Origin: Owenia fusiformis
Taxonomy: Eukaryota > Annelida > Polychaeta > Sabellida > Oweniidae
Reading direction: 5' to 3'
Assembly (NCBI GenBank): GCA_903813345.2
Contig: CAIIXF020000001.1
Span: forward strand, 28,449,915-28,513,914
Length of the DNA stretch: 64,000 bases
Shown here: one piece after another, positions 12,033-22,827 of the stretch
Numbering within the stretch: position 1 is the stretch's first letter
Layout: each line of letters begins with the position of its first letter
Notes under the pieces: model-generated
Database searches by the model: none
Seen by the model: only the letters and a program-made list of their open reading frames with translations
What the model was told of the DNA's origin: nothing
Position numbers and translations under genes: made by a program

Positions 12033-12975
12033 CAGGGCGTCCACAAAACCCAACTTCAAAACAAATCTATTAGAATCCTGGGCAGTTTTTTAAAAATACA
12101 AAGGTAGCAGTAAAAAGCCTGATTTATTTTTCATCAAATGGTACCTAGACCATGATGTAACCATCATGTATGACTGAGCAATCTTGACCATTATGAGATG
12201 TGGTAAAATTAGCACTGTGCCATGTTACCTTCCTGTGTGGCAATTGATGTGTAATTGGCTTAGTATTCTTTTTCTGTTATATTATGTTAGAGGATGGGCC
12301 TTTTGGACTGGGGACTGAGTAACTCATGAAAAAAAGTTTGACAAAAAGCTTAACTTATTCTAAAATAGGCCTGCAAAAATGGTTCAACTGACACCTGAAC
12401 AGTAGAGCCAACAAAAAGTTCTAAAAAGCAAGGCCAATGTACTGTTTATAGAACCCTCATTCTTACTTTTGAAATTGAAATGTATTTAAGCAATACTGTC
12501 TCACATGAATCTACTTATTGAGACTCAATAAACTTGAGTTCTTCCGAGAAAATGAGGATTTCAGCAAGGGCTATTGACTTTACATGGGGATACAATTGAC
12601 TTCAAAGCTGCATATCATCAAGTAGAAGTTGCTGATCAAGAGGCTCCTTGGATCCAATTTCGCGAGAGTTATGCAAAAGTGTGAAGACATGGAACATTGA
12701 ACAAGCTTGAATTTAAACATTAGTAATGTTCTGAACACAAAAAAAACATTCACTGTGTCATTCCTACTTGAATGCTAACCTGGCACAGTGCTGATTTTAC
12801 CACCTTTCATAATGGTCATGATTGTTCAGTCATCCACGACAGTTACATAATGATCTAGGTATCGTTTGATGGAGAAAAAATCAGGCTTTTTACTGCTACC
12901 TTTGTGTTTTAAAAAAATGCTCAGAATTCTAGTATCCTGGCTTTGAAGTTGGGTATACTTTTTGTGGACACCCTG
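12033..12975. mobile_element. Foldback (mariner-like) element with TA target site
   Basis: The left end TA|CAGGGCGTCCAC is mirrored by the right end GTGGACACCCTG|TA. The inverted arms extend inward for about 200 bp, including GGTAGCAGTAAAAAGCCTGA mirrored by TCAGGCTTTTTACTGCTACC. There is no transposase ORF. TA duplication and long arms fit a non-autonomous Tc1/mariner relative. Confidence 0.75.
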
Positions 12976-12977
12976 TA

Positions 12978-15820
12978 CAACAATTCAAAAGGTGTTAAGC
13001 CAAGGGGGTCACAGAGGCTTGTAGCTAGACGATGTGGTTTTCATGTCTTACACCAAGTTAGTCTTGCTTCAATACTGTGGTCCTGGCTCCCTATCTAAAC
13101 AAAACGCTTTTTAGAGTAGATACTCCAGGCTCTTGAAGCAAGACTAACACCAAGTCTCTGCTATATAACATAACAGTAAATCTAGAATTTTTTTGTACAA
13201 TACATTTTTGGGTGTATGTCAGTGCCATGAAATCAAAATTGTATGAACTTGAGTAAACGCAAAAAAATAAATTGACAACTTCACAATATTTAAAAGCACA
13301 ATTTAAAAGTTAATATACTTCAATGATGCCACGAAGAACAGTCATAAATCAAGGTGAAAACTAACAAGAGTTTAAAAATGTTAGGCCATCAAACCCAAAA
13401 ATTGGGCCCAACATTTGGAAATTTAGGTGGCCATTTCTTGATAATTTGGCCTAAAATTAAAAATAAGGCCCAAAAAGGCCCATACACGTCGCACGAAACT
13501 GGGGACAATTGGCGTAACATTATGGCGTCAAAAAAACAAAACAAAACAATGAGCAGTATCAAGGGCGTAAACAGCCTTACAACGTCAAAAACGACAAGCG
13601 TCACATTTTTACAAGTTTACTCAACCTAAAAATAAAATACTTTATCTTTATCTAATCTTTACAAAATTTACAGGGTAGCAAGATCTCGAGGACAATATTT
13701 CTAAAATGTTTTTGAATTTTGAAAAACGGTCAAGAAATTTATTTGGGGCGTTAGTAAATATTGATATGTATGGAATTTGTGGTACAAAATCGATGCGTCA
13801 CATTTTTTCAAGTCTAGAAAACCAGCTCTTATTTTAATATTATTTGCAAAATAGACAAACTGGTTATTGTTTTGTAAATTTCGCCATGACAATATTGTGC
13901 AGTTAATTTTTCTTTCAAATCAGACCTAAATTAGAAGGTTAAATGAAGGTAAACTTATTGCTCGTCCCATTCGCCTTCAAAACCTTACACAATTTTTAAA
14001 TTTTTAAAAGCGTTCGTTTTAAGATAATTTGAACTGTAGCCGTCAAGCAATTGTGACGTCATAAATGCACATGTTCGATTGAATAAAATGTGAAATTTTA
14101 GTGCGAATTTGATCATTATTTCAAAAGTTATCCCAATTTCAACGAGCCCCGTAAGCGCAAAGTGTTACGTCTTACAGCGTATTTGACGATGTCGGGGTAT
14201 ATTTAACTTTAAAAATATGTAGGATCCCATCAAAATTTTGAAGGAAAAATAATTTCACTGAAATGCAAATAAAAAATACTTCAAAAAGGTATATAAAACA
14301 CCTAGTTAAGTTTTTAAATGAGGCAGAGATTAACGCTCAAAGCTGAGATCAGCCCGCATTTCCCGAATTGTCCCCAGGTCCTTGCACGTCATACCAATAA
14401 TTTTTTTCTGAATCCATCTTAGGGGTGCGGGGCAAGTTTGTCTCTTTCATTGCGAGTGATTTGAAGAGATTCGTGGATGTATTCCAATTCGAATATTACT
14501 ATGCATACTAACAGGTAGGTAACACAATGACGCGTTTTGGGCTGTGTAATGGCATAGGCTTTCAGGAGAATGGTATACAACTCTGTGTTATAAACATGAG
14601 AACTTCAAAGTGAGCAGTGCCTTGCTTCTTTTTTTGATAAATGTTTATATTTTTAGTATTATCTTGAAGAAAAATCAATTCGGGATGTGATTCAAGCATA
14701 AAACATTTTAATCCCATTTAAAACTAAACAAAAAAGACTGATAAGAAAAAGAGGCATCAAAATGCTCGAACTCCCGTGCAGTGATATATCTATACCGAGA
14801 TACTGCATAGGAGTTCGCAAAATGCTCTCTTCAAATGTTGCATTGTGGGTAATTATTCAAGAACACATTCCAATAAAGATATTATTTGTGGGAGAATGTT
14901 CACTTTCATTATTGCCACAGATTTTATTTCTTAAATAATTCATGAAAAGTACAAATTCGATTTTTCTTGGAATGTGTACATGAAGCATTTTCTCCAATTT
15001 TGAAAACCCAAGGCAATACTTGTGTATAAATTATGGGAAGTTGCATACCCTTCTGTTGAAAACCCATGGTAATGGCTAGCTTGACGACTGTGTATTTCAA
15101 TGGGGTTTTACATAAATCACTATATCTTCCTGTACATTACAAAAACAATCTTTAGTTCACACTATTTTGGAAACCACGGTTCGCTGAAATATCAGGGATT
15201 TATCCAGACGTGTACATACGGTAATTTGCATTCAGACCCTTATTTCCCTGGACGTCCATGTTATCCAACGGAGAAACATTTTTTGCCGTTTTTGGTAAGT
15301 TCAAACGATTAAGATTTGGTTTTCACATACTTATTCTTGTAGTCTTTATGCAATAAAATCATTCAAAAATATAGACATTCTTACAATTTGAGCTTACAAA
15401 AAGAAGTTTTAATAATAATAGTTGACATTGCGTAGTAAATAGTTTACAAAAATATTTTACTGCTTAATAATAGTTTGATTAAAAATACAGTTGTTGCAGA
15501 TATGCTATTATAAACATGTAAAATAAAATTTATTTGAATGAGCTTTTTAAAATTATAGTTAAACTATTATTTTCGCTTCTACAGCTATTATTTATGTCTT
15601 CAACATGAACGACAAACTATTATTACGCAGCTTGTTCATGAACATTTTAGATGATGAAATCACCGTTTTACAAGTTTATTTCTGATTGTCATCGTTTCTG
15701 ATTTCCAGTATTTGCTGACTTAAGCTTTAAAGAGGAAAACTTCAGTTAATGGATACACCCGGGTGTCTTATGTAACATGTGAAATGCCTACCAGATAACA
15801 AACAGCCAATCAGCTGTTAG
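12978..15820. other. Intergenic spacer, no gene seen
   Basis: AT-rich spacer. ORFs of 60-90 codons in 13354-13892 show no recognisable protein. A short hairpin at 14767-14817 (CGAACTCC mirrored by GGAGTTCG) is the only structure noticed. Confidence 0.55.
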
Positions 15821-16029
15821 CAGGGGATGTGGCTTAGCAGTAATGGGTTATTTATAAACACAAGCACATGGCATTTTGTTGCTATGATTCATTCATTTAT
15901 ATTTATATATCCTAATTTCCCAAACATCATTGATTATTGAACAATTCATTGTAGATATTTAGGTTATAATTGTTCATCAATTATATCTAGTATATTGTTT
16001 TCATTTCTGCAAAGTTTGGTGTATAGTCA

Positions 16030-16614
16030 TTAATCCCATAGATGTCCCATATAATCAATTCCTCCAGGATTGGGGAGCCATCCACGCACAAGTCTTACTA
16101 TACAATCTGGCATGATGTCTCTTCTGTGTCCATGATATACATATAAGTTTCTCCTCGCATCCGTCTGCAGTGCCAATTGTTTTTTTGAAACATATCGAGG
16201 GTGCCTCCATGCACCTCTATGTTGCAGCATCACCCAGAATTTTTTGTAACATTTTTTTCTAGCTGTTGAATTCCTTTCATGAGGCTCACTGGTTTCTGTT
16301 TGCCACCACAACTGTCTAAACTGTTCTGATGTGCAACACGGGGCACAAAAACAATGTGGGCATTCATCAGTACCCAATACTGGTGGAAATATCGGAGGGC
16401 CCAATGGATCATTATCGTCACTGTCTACATCCATGTCAGTTTTAGTCTCGACTGGTTGGCTTGATTGTTCACTATTTTCACTTTCCAAATGTTGCTTTAA
16501 ATCTGCAATACCAGCTTCTTTCACAGTGATGCCACAATGCTCTAAAAATGTTCGTATTGCAAGTTCTTCTGTTTCATCAGTCCATATGGCAAATATATAA
16601 CGTTTTGCAGACAT
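16030..16614 (-). CDS. Accessory ORF of the transposon, Cys-rich
   Basis: The 194-residue protein is read from the ATG at 16614; the longer frame upstream lacks an ATG. The N-terminal third is YIFAIWTDETEE, then an acidic stretch with DMDVDSDDNDP. The C-terminal half has a Cys/His cluster (CPHCFCAPCC), a basic segment KKCYKKFWVML, two HPRY/YHGH histidine motifs and PDCIVRLVRGWLPNP. The spacing suggests a metal-binding domain. It points away from the transposase-like ORF with 1.07 kb between starts, so both probably share a central promoter region. I do not recognise its exact function. DNA binding or assistance in transposition is a guess from its position. Confidence 0.6.
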   Translation of the reverse strand: MSAKRYIFAIWTDETEELAIRTFLEHCGITVKEAGIADLKQHLESENSEQSSQPVETKTDMDVDSDDNDPLGPPIFPPVLGTDECPHCFCAPCCTSEQFRQLWWQTETSEPHERNSTARKKCYKKFWVMLQHRGAWRHPRYVSKKQLALQTDARRNLYVYHGHRRDIMPDCIVRLVRGWLPNPGGIDYMGHLWD

Positions 16615-17689
16615 TTTTGCATGGAACAAAAAATGATTATAAGTAATTGTTTATATGCTGGTTCTGATAAGAGTTTTGAATATACTGTTTATAGATAGTG
16701 GGGATGGTCACATGAGATTCTACTTCTAATACAAGTCAAGCTAAGTTCAAAATACCATATTCATTCTATCAAAATACTTGCACACTTTTCAGGATAATGC
16801 AAACCAGCAAAAATAAGTAGTTTGGGCACATTTTGGAACACTTATGGTAATTCATTAGAAATTGCTAAAAGAGCAGTGGTAGGTAAATGGGACCTTATGG
16901 CTATGTGTTGACAGACTTATGAAGACATTTCACAAGTGTGTATCAAATCAAAGTTAGATTATCATCATTCAAAGTCTTTTTCAATGGCAGATCCCTTGAT
17001 CTTTTAGTGTATGTTCCATGGATCTGTAATCTTCATCCCATAATCAGACCATTACTTGTAGATTAGACCAGCATGATCACTTGTAATGTTCTGGATAGCT
17101 ACCTCCTATGGATCATCATTATCTAACCGAGGGTGTACCACTTGGTACTCCACTTGATTAGCTACACTATAAGCTATAATAATTAATATAATAGACCATA
17201 TAAATTCACATTACTCTATATCAATAAGGCACACAAATGAAAGTTGACATTTTTACTAGCCATGGATGAACACATTCTGATGACCCCTTGGATTTGCCTC
17301 ATGTCTCCGGACACCCCCCTCCCCAGGATCACCCAAACTTAATAGTAAACTATAAGATCTGACAACATGAGTAAGGAATGATGCAAGCTGGATGACAATA
17401 ACTTGTTTGACATTGCTTAGTTGCCAAATGGTGCGGGAAGTAAGATCATTCTTGCATAAAAATGAAATGACTAAGTTAATATTTAGTTCCATGTACAAAA
17501 GTTACTTTCCTGTGTACATTTACAATTTCACCAGATCATTGGTAAAACTGAAGAGAAGAAATCTTATCAAATGACACATCCCTGAGAACAAATCTGTCAA
17601 AACTCAAAAACCAAAACCAAGCACTTTATCAGTGATTTTCTCCTGAATAAGACATATCAATAAGCATATAAGCAAAACTATCAAAGAAA
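16615..17689. other. Intergenic region between divergent transposon ORFs
   Basis: There is no convincing ORF here. The region presumably contains the promoters for both flanking ORFs. A short partial palindrome at about 17132-17152 (GTACCACTTGGTACTCC) is the only motif noticed. Confidence 0.4.
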
Positions 17690-19303
17690 ATGAGTGAAGA
17701 AAAGAAATTCTCTAATAAGGGGTTGACCTTTCAACTCTATTTGAGAGGAAATGAAGTAAGAAAAAATGAAGTTCTTAGAAAAATGAGATTCCTCAAGGAA
17801 AAATCGCTTTCTAAAAAGTTGTCAAATAACACTGACGTAATTGAAGAGGCCCTTGATTTTTGGATTAAAAATCATTCAAGAGAAACTGAAACGGCACAAC
17901 CAGCATCGCAATTGGTCATCAATCAGGACTTTGTACCACTTCAACCATTTTCCTCTGTTTCTAAGGATGACACAAACGAATTGATGTTTTTAACAACAAC
18001 AAGTGCCATAAACCTTCTTGTAGCACAATCGAGTCATCACCAAGAACTATGTAACTCCACTCTTCAATGGGAGAACAGTACAATGCATGGGCACGTCGCC
18101 ATTGCTAATCTTAGATGTGAGCATGGACATAATATAAGATGGACTTCATCCCCATACATGGCAAATGCTCATTTTCTTGTTAATTATAGAGTGTTCCATG
18201 GTTATATTACATCTGGGATGATACCTTCAAAGTATGAACGATTCTCTGAAGGTGCTAACATTGGCACCATGTCCCAAAGCTATTTGGACAATCTTACAAA
18301 GGAGTTCGCCAATATAATTAAATCTTTGAAAAATGAATCATCTGAGAACGCTGTCGAGTTGGAAATTGGGATGTATCCAAACTTAGAAGAAGGAATTACC
18401 ATCATGACAGATGCTAGACACGGTTGCAGAAAGAACGCTAAAGACTGTGATATAGTTTGCATTGGTGAAAAAACTCATCAAGTCTTGCATTCAATCCATG
18501 TTACAAAGAGAGATGATCCCTGTTCACAGCGACATGAAACATTCGGCACACGCAGAATGTACGATGATTTTGAGAGGCAAAATGTGTCTATTGGTACACA
18601 CGTTCACGATTGTAATGGTGCTGTGAACTGCCTTGTGAGAGATACTCAGATATTTACGGACAACCAAAATGACTCATGGCACGCCTGCATTGCTTTAAAG
18701 AAGCAAATTCAAAATGTTGCATCAGGGCCCAAGTATAAGCATGGTCAATCATGGCATGCTCAACTGGAAGATAAACCAGAAGCAATAAGGAAATTTGCTT
18801 ATACAGCCATGAAAAATTGTGGCGAGAATGCAGAAACATTGAGATACATGCTGGCAAATATGACTGAACATTTCCAAAATAATCATCAAAACTGTTTTGA
18901 TCAATCTCGCTGTCGACTAGATCCAAACTATGAACCAAGTACAATTGTTGTGAGAAACGATGTTGCTATTCGACTATTAAATGATACAATTAAAAAAAGC
19001 ACAATCTATAAAAATGCACATAATTACACAAAGGCGCTTTCAACAGCATATGTTGAAAGTTTTAACAATACACTAAACATGTTCCAGGATAAACGGATTT
19101 ACTTTCAAGATATTCAATATGAAATGAGGACAAATTTAGCTGTATTATACTGGAATGAGAATGTGGACAGGGCTTATACAAGCTTGTTCGAATCAGAAGC
19201 CCCAGACATTCCCTTCAAGCACCCCAAAAAAGTTCTAACAAAACCAACATATTCCTTCAGAGAAAACATTTGGGAAAAACTGATTGAATCAGTTTATACC
19301 TAG
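17690..19303 (+). CDS. Transposase-like protein with RNase H-type DDE signature, intact ORF
   Basis: The 537-residue ORF from ATG 17690 is free of stops. A lysine-rich N-terminus (1-60) precedes a poorly conserved linker. The core then shows IMTDARHGCRKNAKDCDIV (Asp241), IGTHVHDCNGAVN (Asp307), NDSWHACIALKKQ, the GPKYKHGQSWH segment, and TAYVESFNNTLN (Glu456). D241, D307 and E456 are the likely catalytic triad, with a helical insertion between the second Asp and the Glu. This layout resembles Kolobok-type transposases. There is no THAP finger. It lies opposite the Cys-rich ORF in the same element. The ORF looks recent or still active, or it may be domesticated; the sequence cannot separate these. 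Confidence 0.7.
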   Translation: MSEEKKFSNKGLTFQLYLRGNEVRKNEVLRKMRFLKEKSLSKKLSNNTDVIEEALDFWIKNHSRETETAQPASQLVINQDFVPLQPFSSVSKDDTNELMFLTTTSAINLLVAQSSHHQELCNSTLQWENSTMHGHVAIANLRCEHGHNIRWTSSPYMANAHFLVNYRVFHGYITSGMIPSKYERFSEGANIGTMSQSYLDNLTKEFANIIKSLKNESSENAVELEIGMYPNLEEGITIMTDARHGCRKNAKDCDIVCIGEKTHQVLHSIHVTKRDDPCSQRHETFGTRRMYDDFERQNVSIGTHVHDCNGAVNCLVRDTQIFTDNQNDSWHACIALKKQIQNVASGPKYKHGQSWHAQLEDKPEAIRKFAYTAMKNCGENAETLRYMLANMTEHFQNNHQNCFDQSRCRLDPNYEPSTIVVRNDVAIRLLNDTIKKSTIYKNAHNYTKALSTAYVESFNNTLNMFQDKRIYFQDIQYEMRTNLAVLYWNENVDRAYTSLFESEAPDIPFKHPKKVLTKPTYSFRENIWEKLIESVYT

Positions 19304-19799
19304 AACCAAAGGATATATACAACATTGAATCAAAACATATTTTGGATTTTTATATATTTGGATATTCATCTTCAGTTCTGGATTACTTGAATAATGGTCA
19401 TGAACTGGTAAGTAGGCACATTTTGTCTATCACTTCATAACAGAACCACATGCTTTTGTTTACTTGTCATGACCTTTGACCTGAGAGCATAACATATTAT
19501 TGGTCAAGTTCAAATTAAAGCCACATCCCACTGCGAATATTTAATGAGACATTTAAAATATTTCTTTTCAAGTTTGCTTGAAATATACTGGATAATATTG
19601 GAATATGATTCGACATTTCTATTCTTTATGGTTTAATACATAACTGTTAGAAATTTGGATGACTGGAAGTTCCTAGAAATCATGATAATGGCAAAAGCAA
19701 AATAAATTTACTGGTTTCAGTGATTCAAAAATTTTCAACAGCCATAATTGGCTGTTCCAGCTCTTCCATCTTCCTTTTATACCCGGTTTTCCCCTTTAA

Positions 19800-20550
19800 G
19801 GTCTCATGGAAGTTAACAGGAAATGACAAAACAAAAAATGACAAAGTCATGCTGGATTTTGAAAATTTTTTGAACCAAGATAACAGAGTTCTGTTTGGAC
19901 CTCCAGTCAGTTTAACTAGTTCCACATATCATTTACATGACTGGGAACACAATTGAAATGGTCAGAATGACCATAAACATGATAAAATAACCTTTTCAGC
20001 CCTCTGAAAATGTGACTGAAAAATAGCTAAAAGTAGGTGCTCAGGAAAGGTCAATCAACAGAATCTTTTGATTTTTTCAGAAAATGTGTCCAATATATTG
20101 CTCTAAATGACACAATCTTTGAAATTCAAAAAAATTGTCTGAAACAATAATGGCTGTTGTAAAAAGGAAAATAGATCGATTTTCAATTCAGTTTTTTTAA
20201 ATTTTTTCTAAGAATGATATCAAATTTGTTTAAATTGTATCATTTAGAGCAATATATTGGGCACATTTTCTGAAAAAGTCAAAAGATTCTGTTCAGTGAC
20301 CTTTCCTGAGCACAGACTCTTAGCTATTTTTTAGTCACATTTTCAGAGGGCTGAAAAGGTTATTCTATCATGTTTATGGTCATTCTGACCATTTCAATTG
20401 TGTTCCCGGTCATGTAAATGATATGTGGAACTAGTTAAACTGACTGGAGGTCCAAACAGAACTCTGTTATCTTGGTTCAAAAAATTTTCAAAATCCAGCA
20501 TGGCTTTGTCATTTTTTATTTTGTCATTTCCTGTTAACTTCCATGAGACC
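19800..20550. mobile_element. Long hairpin element between TTAA sites (piggyBac- or Kolobok-like MITE)
   Basis: TTAA at 19796-19799 and at 20551-20554 flank GGTCTCATGGAAGTTAACAGG on the left and its reverse complement on the right. The two arms of about 350 bp mirror each other almost to the centre, e.g. CCAATATATTGCTCTAAATGA near 20090 against its mirror near 20240. Only about 50 bp in the middle is unpaired. There is no coding capacity. TTAA duplication is characteristic of piggyBac and Kolobok elements, so it might be mobilised by the transposase encoded just upstream. Confidence 0.8.
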
Positions 20551-20554
20551 TTAA

Positions 20555-22827
20555 CGAAACTATAAAGTTGAAATATGGGGTAAAATCGTTACCGTCCATA
20601 TCGACTCCAATTGATTGTGTATGGAGATTCAGGACGTCAACTCAGAAAATCCGAATGCACCGTCATAGATTGTGTTATGCATGAATAAATTGCTGATGTT
20701 TTATTGAAATGTTATCTGAAGATTTTTTCAAAGAAAAAAGAAAGTGATTTTTGTGAACCCCCATTGGAATATACAGTAGTCAAGCTAGCCACCACCAAGC
20801 CTAAAACTAGTTATTACGTTACCGACCTGTGATACTACCATATTATTCTAAATCCCGATCATGAGATATCACCATAACTGGAAAATAGATGGCATGGGCG
20901 ATATGTTAAACTAGTACACAGGCATATCTTTGAAGTCATCAAAATAGAAGAGGTGTTGAAAAGGAACCTTGAATTTACATTTTAACCATTATGGATATCT
21001 TTCCGCCATTATAAAAATAACTTAATAATGTCAATAAGGTTAATTGACATGTGTACATAGACGTTGTAGATTACACCTCCATATAGGTCTGTAAATATAC
21101 ATAGCATATCTTTCTCTTTCACTTGCTCTGACACTTATATTTGATTAAGATCATTTGATAGGAGGGGTGACAATGATGGTCACTTTGTACCTGCGTACCT
21201 GCTCTAATGCCCATACATGATCAGTGGTATGTCTACTGTCACTATAAAGACATTGTTAGCTGTGAAAAAAATTCGCAAAATTCTGAAAATCTGAGATTTA
21301 CTCGATCTCTAAACCTTATGCAAATCATCATGGTATTTATTGACTGGCAACAACCAAAGAGAAACAAAATACACGGTTTGTCCCAGGTAAAGAGAGTGAA
21401 GGTGACGGCGGGGGGGGGGGGGGGGTGGATACAGTCTTTGAGCAAGACTAAATCATGGCCTTCTATTACACTTTACTCATTTTAATCTTGCACATAATAG
21501 AAGTATTCCAGGTGAACCTGCAATCATGTTAGTGGCTGTCATATCAGGCGAAGGGTATCCCTCCCAATTACCCTTTCTACCATTACGAGTCTGAACATAG
21601 GGAATCGAAGATATCTCTTGAAAGCCCATTGTTTTACATAATCCGCAGTACAATTTTCCATGCGAAAAACGTAAACTCATAATTACTGTTTATACAGTAC
21701 TATAATTTACATAAAAATCTCACATAGAAAGCTTGATAACAGATGGCGGATGGCAAGCACATCTAATCATCCATCCATACTGATTGTGCCAACTACCCTT
21801 TCACAAACAACTTTTGCAGTTTGCCCTTCTTATCGAGAATAATTTCATGCAATCCTGACTTTTTAATTAGTCAATTGTGCTATATAACAACTGACGATGT
21901 CTGCTTTGGAACATCTCACTATTTTTGCGGCCGATGATCATCAAAACTGTCGGAAGCTGGTACCTCAGAAGGTAAGGAAGGCCTTGTTATATTTTTCTCT
22001 AAATAAGGGCTAATCTGATATGAAGTTGCTATTTCAAATAATTCACACGTAAGATTCTCATGAGAAGGTATTTCTCGGTCATCATTCAACAGTCATCTTC
22101 TACATGTATCTTTCTTCATAGAATCTCATGTTTTTGATGTCACTACGATTTCACGAAGGTGAGATTTCTGGAAATTGTTTTTTTCGAACTCTTCATTCGA
22201 AACTTGTAATATTCCTTAAAAGGCGTCTTCATTAAATTGAAAAAAAATTGATACTCAATCCTCATATAACATCAGAAATAGTTCATAGAACATAGAACAT
22301 TCAGTCTCAAATGATGTGGGATAGATGAAATCCAGTCTCGAAGTCCATAGGCAATTCAAAGGATCAACATCTATTCGCAAAGCCGTCACCAATCCATAAA
22401 ACACAATAATTCACAATGGTCATTAGGAGAAAACTATGGTTAGTTTCGATCCCTATATTTTTCAATCATTAATGCCATAGCCGGGCATAGCATATAAAGT
22501 TATTTAGATTCAAAGTGCAAAAATGAAAATGGTAACCATATTTATAGACACATGATTGCATTAATGTAAAAATCGTTACTTTTCCTCAAATAAAGTGACA
22601 ATAGGCATGTCAAGGAATGATAATTATGAGCCCAGATATCCTCTAAAATTGAAAAAATGTTCGCCAAGATCATGATGATGATTTTTATGAATACTTGCTA
22701 GATCTGATTCTGTCTTTAATCATCCTCACTCTCAAGATGCTCATTGATGTTTTTGTTGCCTTTAACGTGTTATCTGAATGGATATTACCAATTACCATGT
22801 GCATTATATCGATGCCATTTTAGAGTC
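20555..22827. other. Intergenic spacer upstream of the VWA gene
   Basis: No gene was recognised. It includes a run of 16 G at 21410-21425. The promoter and any non-coding first exon of the downstream gene must lie here, but no TATA box was assigned. Confidence 0.5.

Larger units (their letters stand above)
15821..19533. mobile_element. Two-ORF DNA transposon (Kolobok-like?)
   Basis: The interval carries two divergently oriented ORFs, 16030-16614 (-) and 17690-19303 (+). It is bounded by an inverted pair: CAGGGGATGTGGCTT at 15821-15835, and the reverse complement of CAGTGGGATGTGGCTT at 19518-19533. These may be the true TIRs or subterminal repeats, because no clear target duplication flanks them. 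The transposase type suggests a Kolobok-like element, but the expected TTAA duplication was not found at these borders. Confidence 0.55.
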
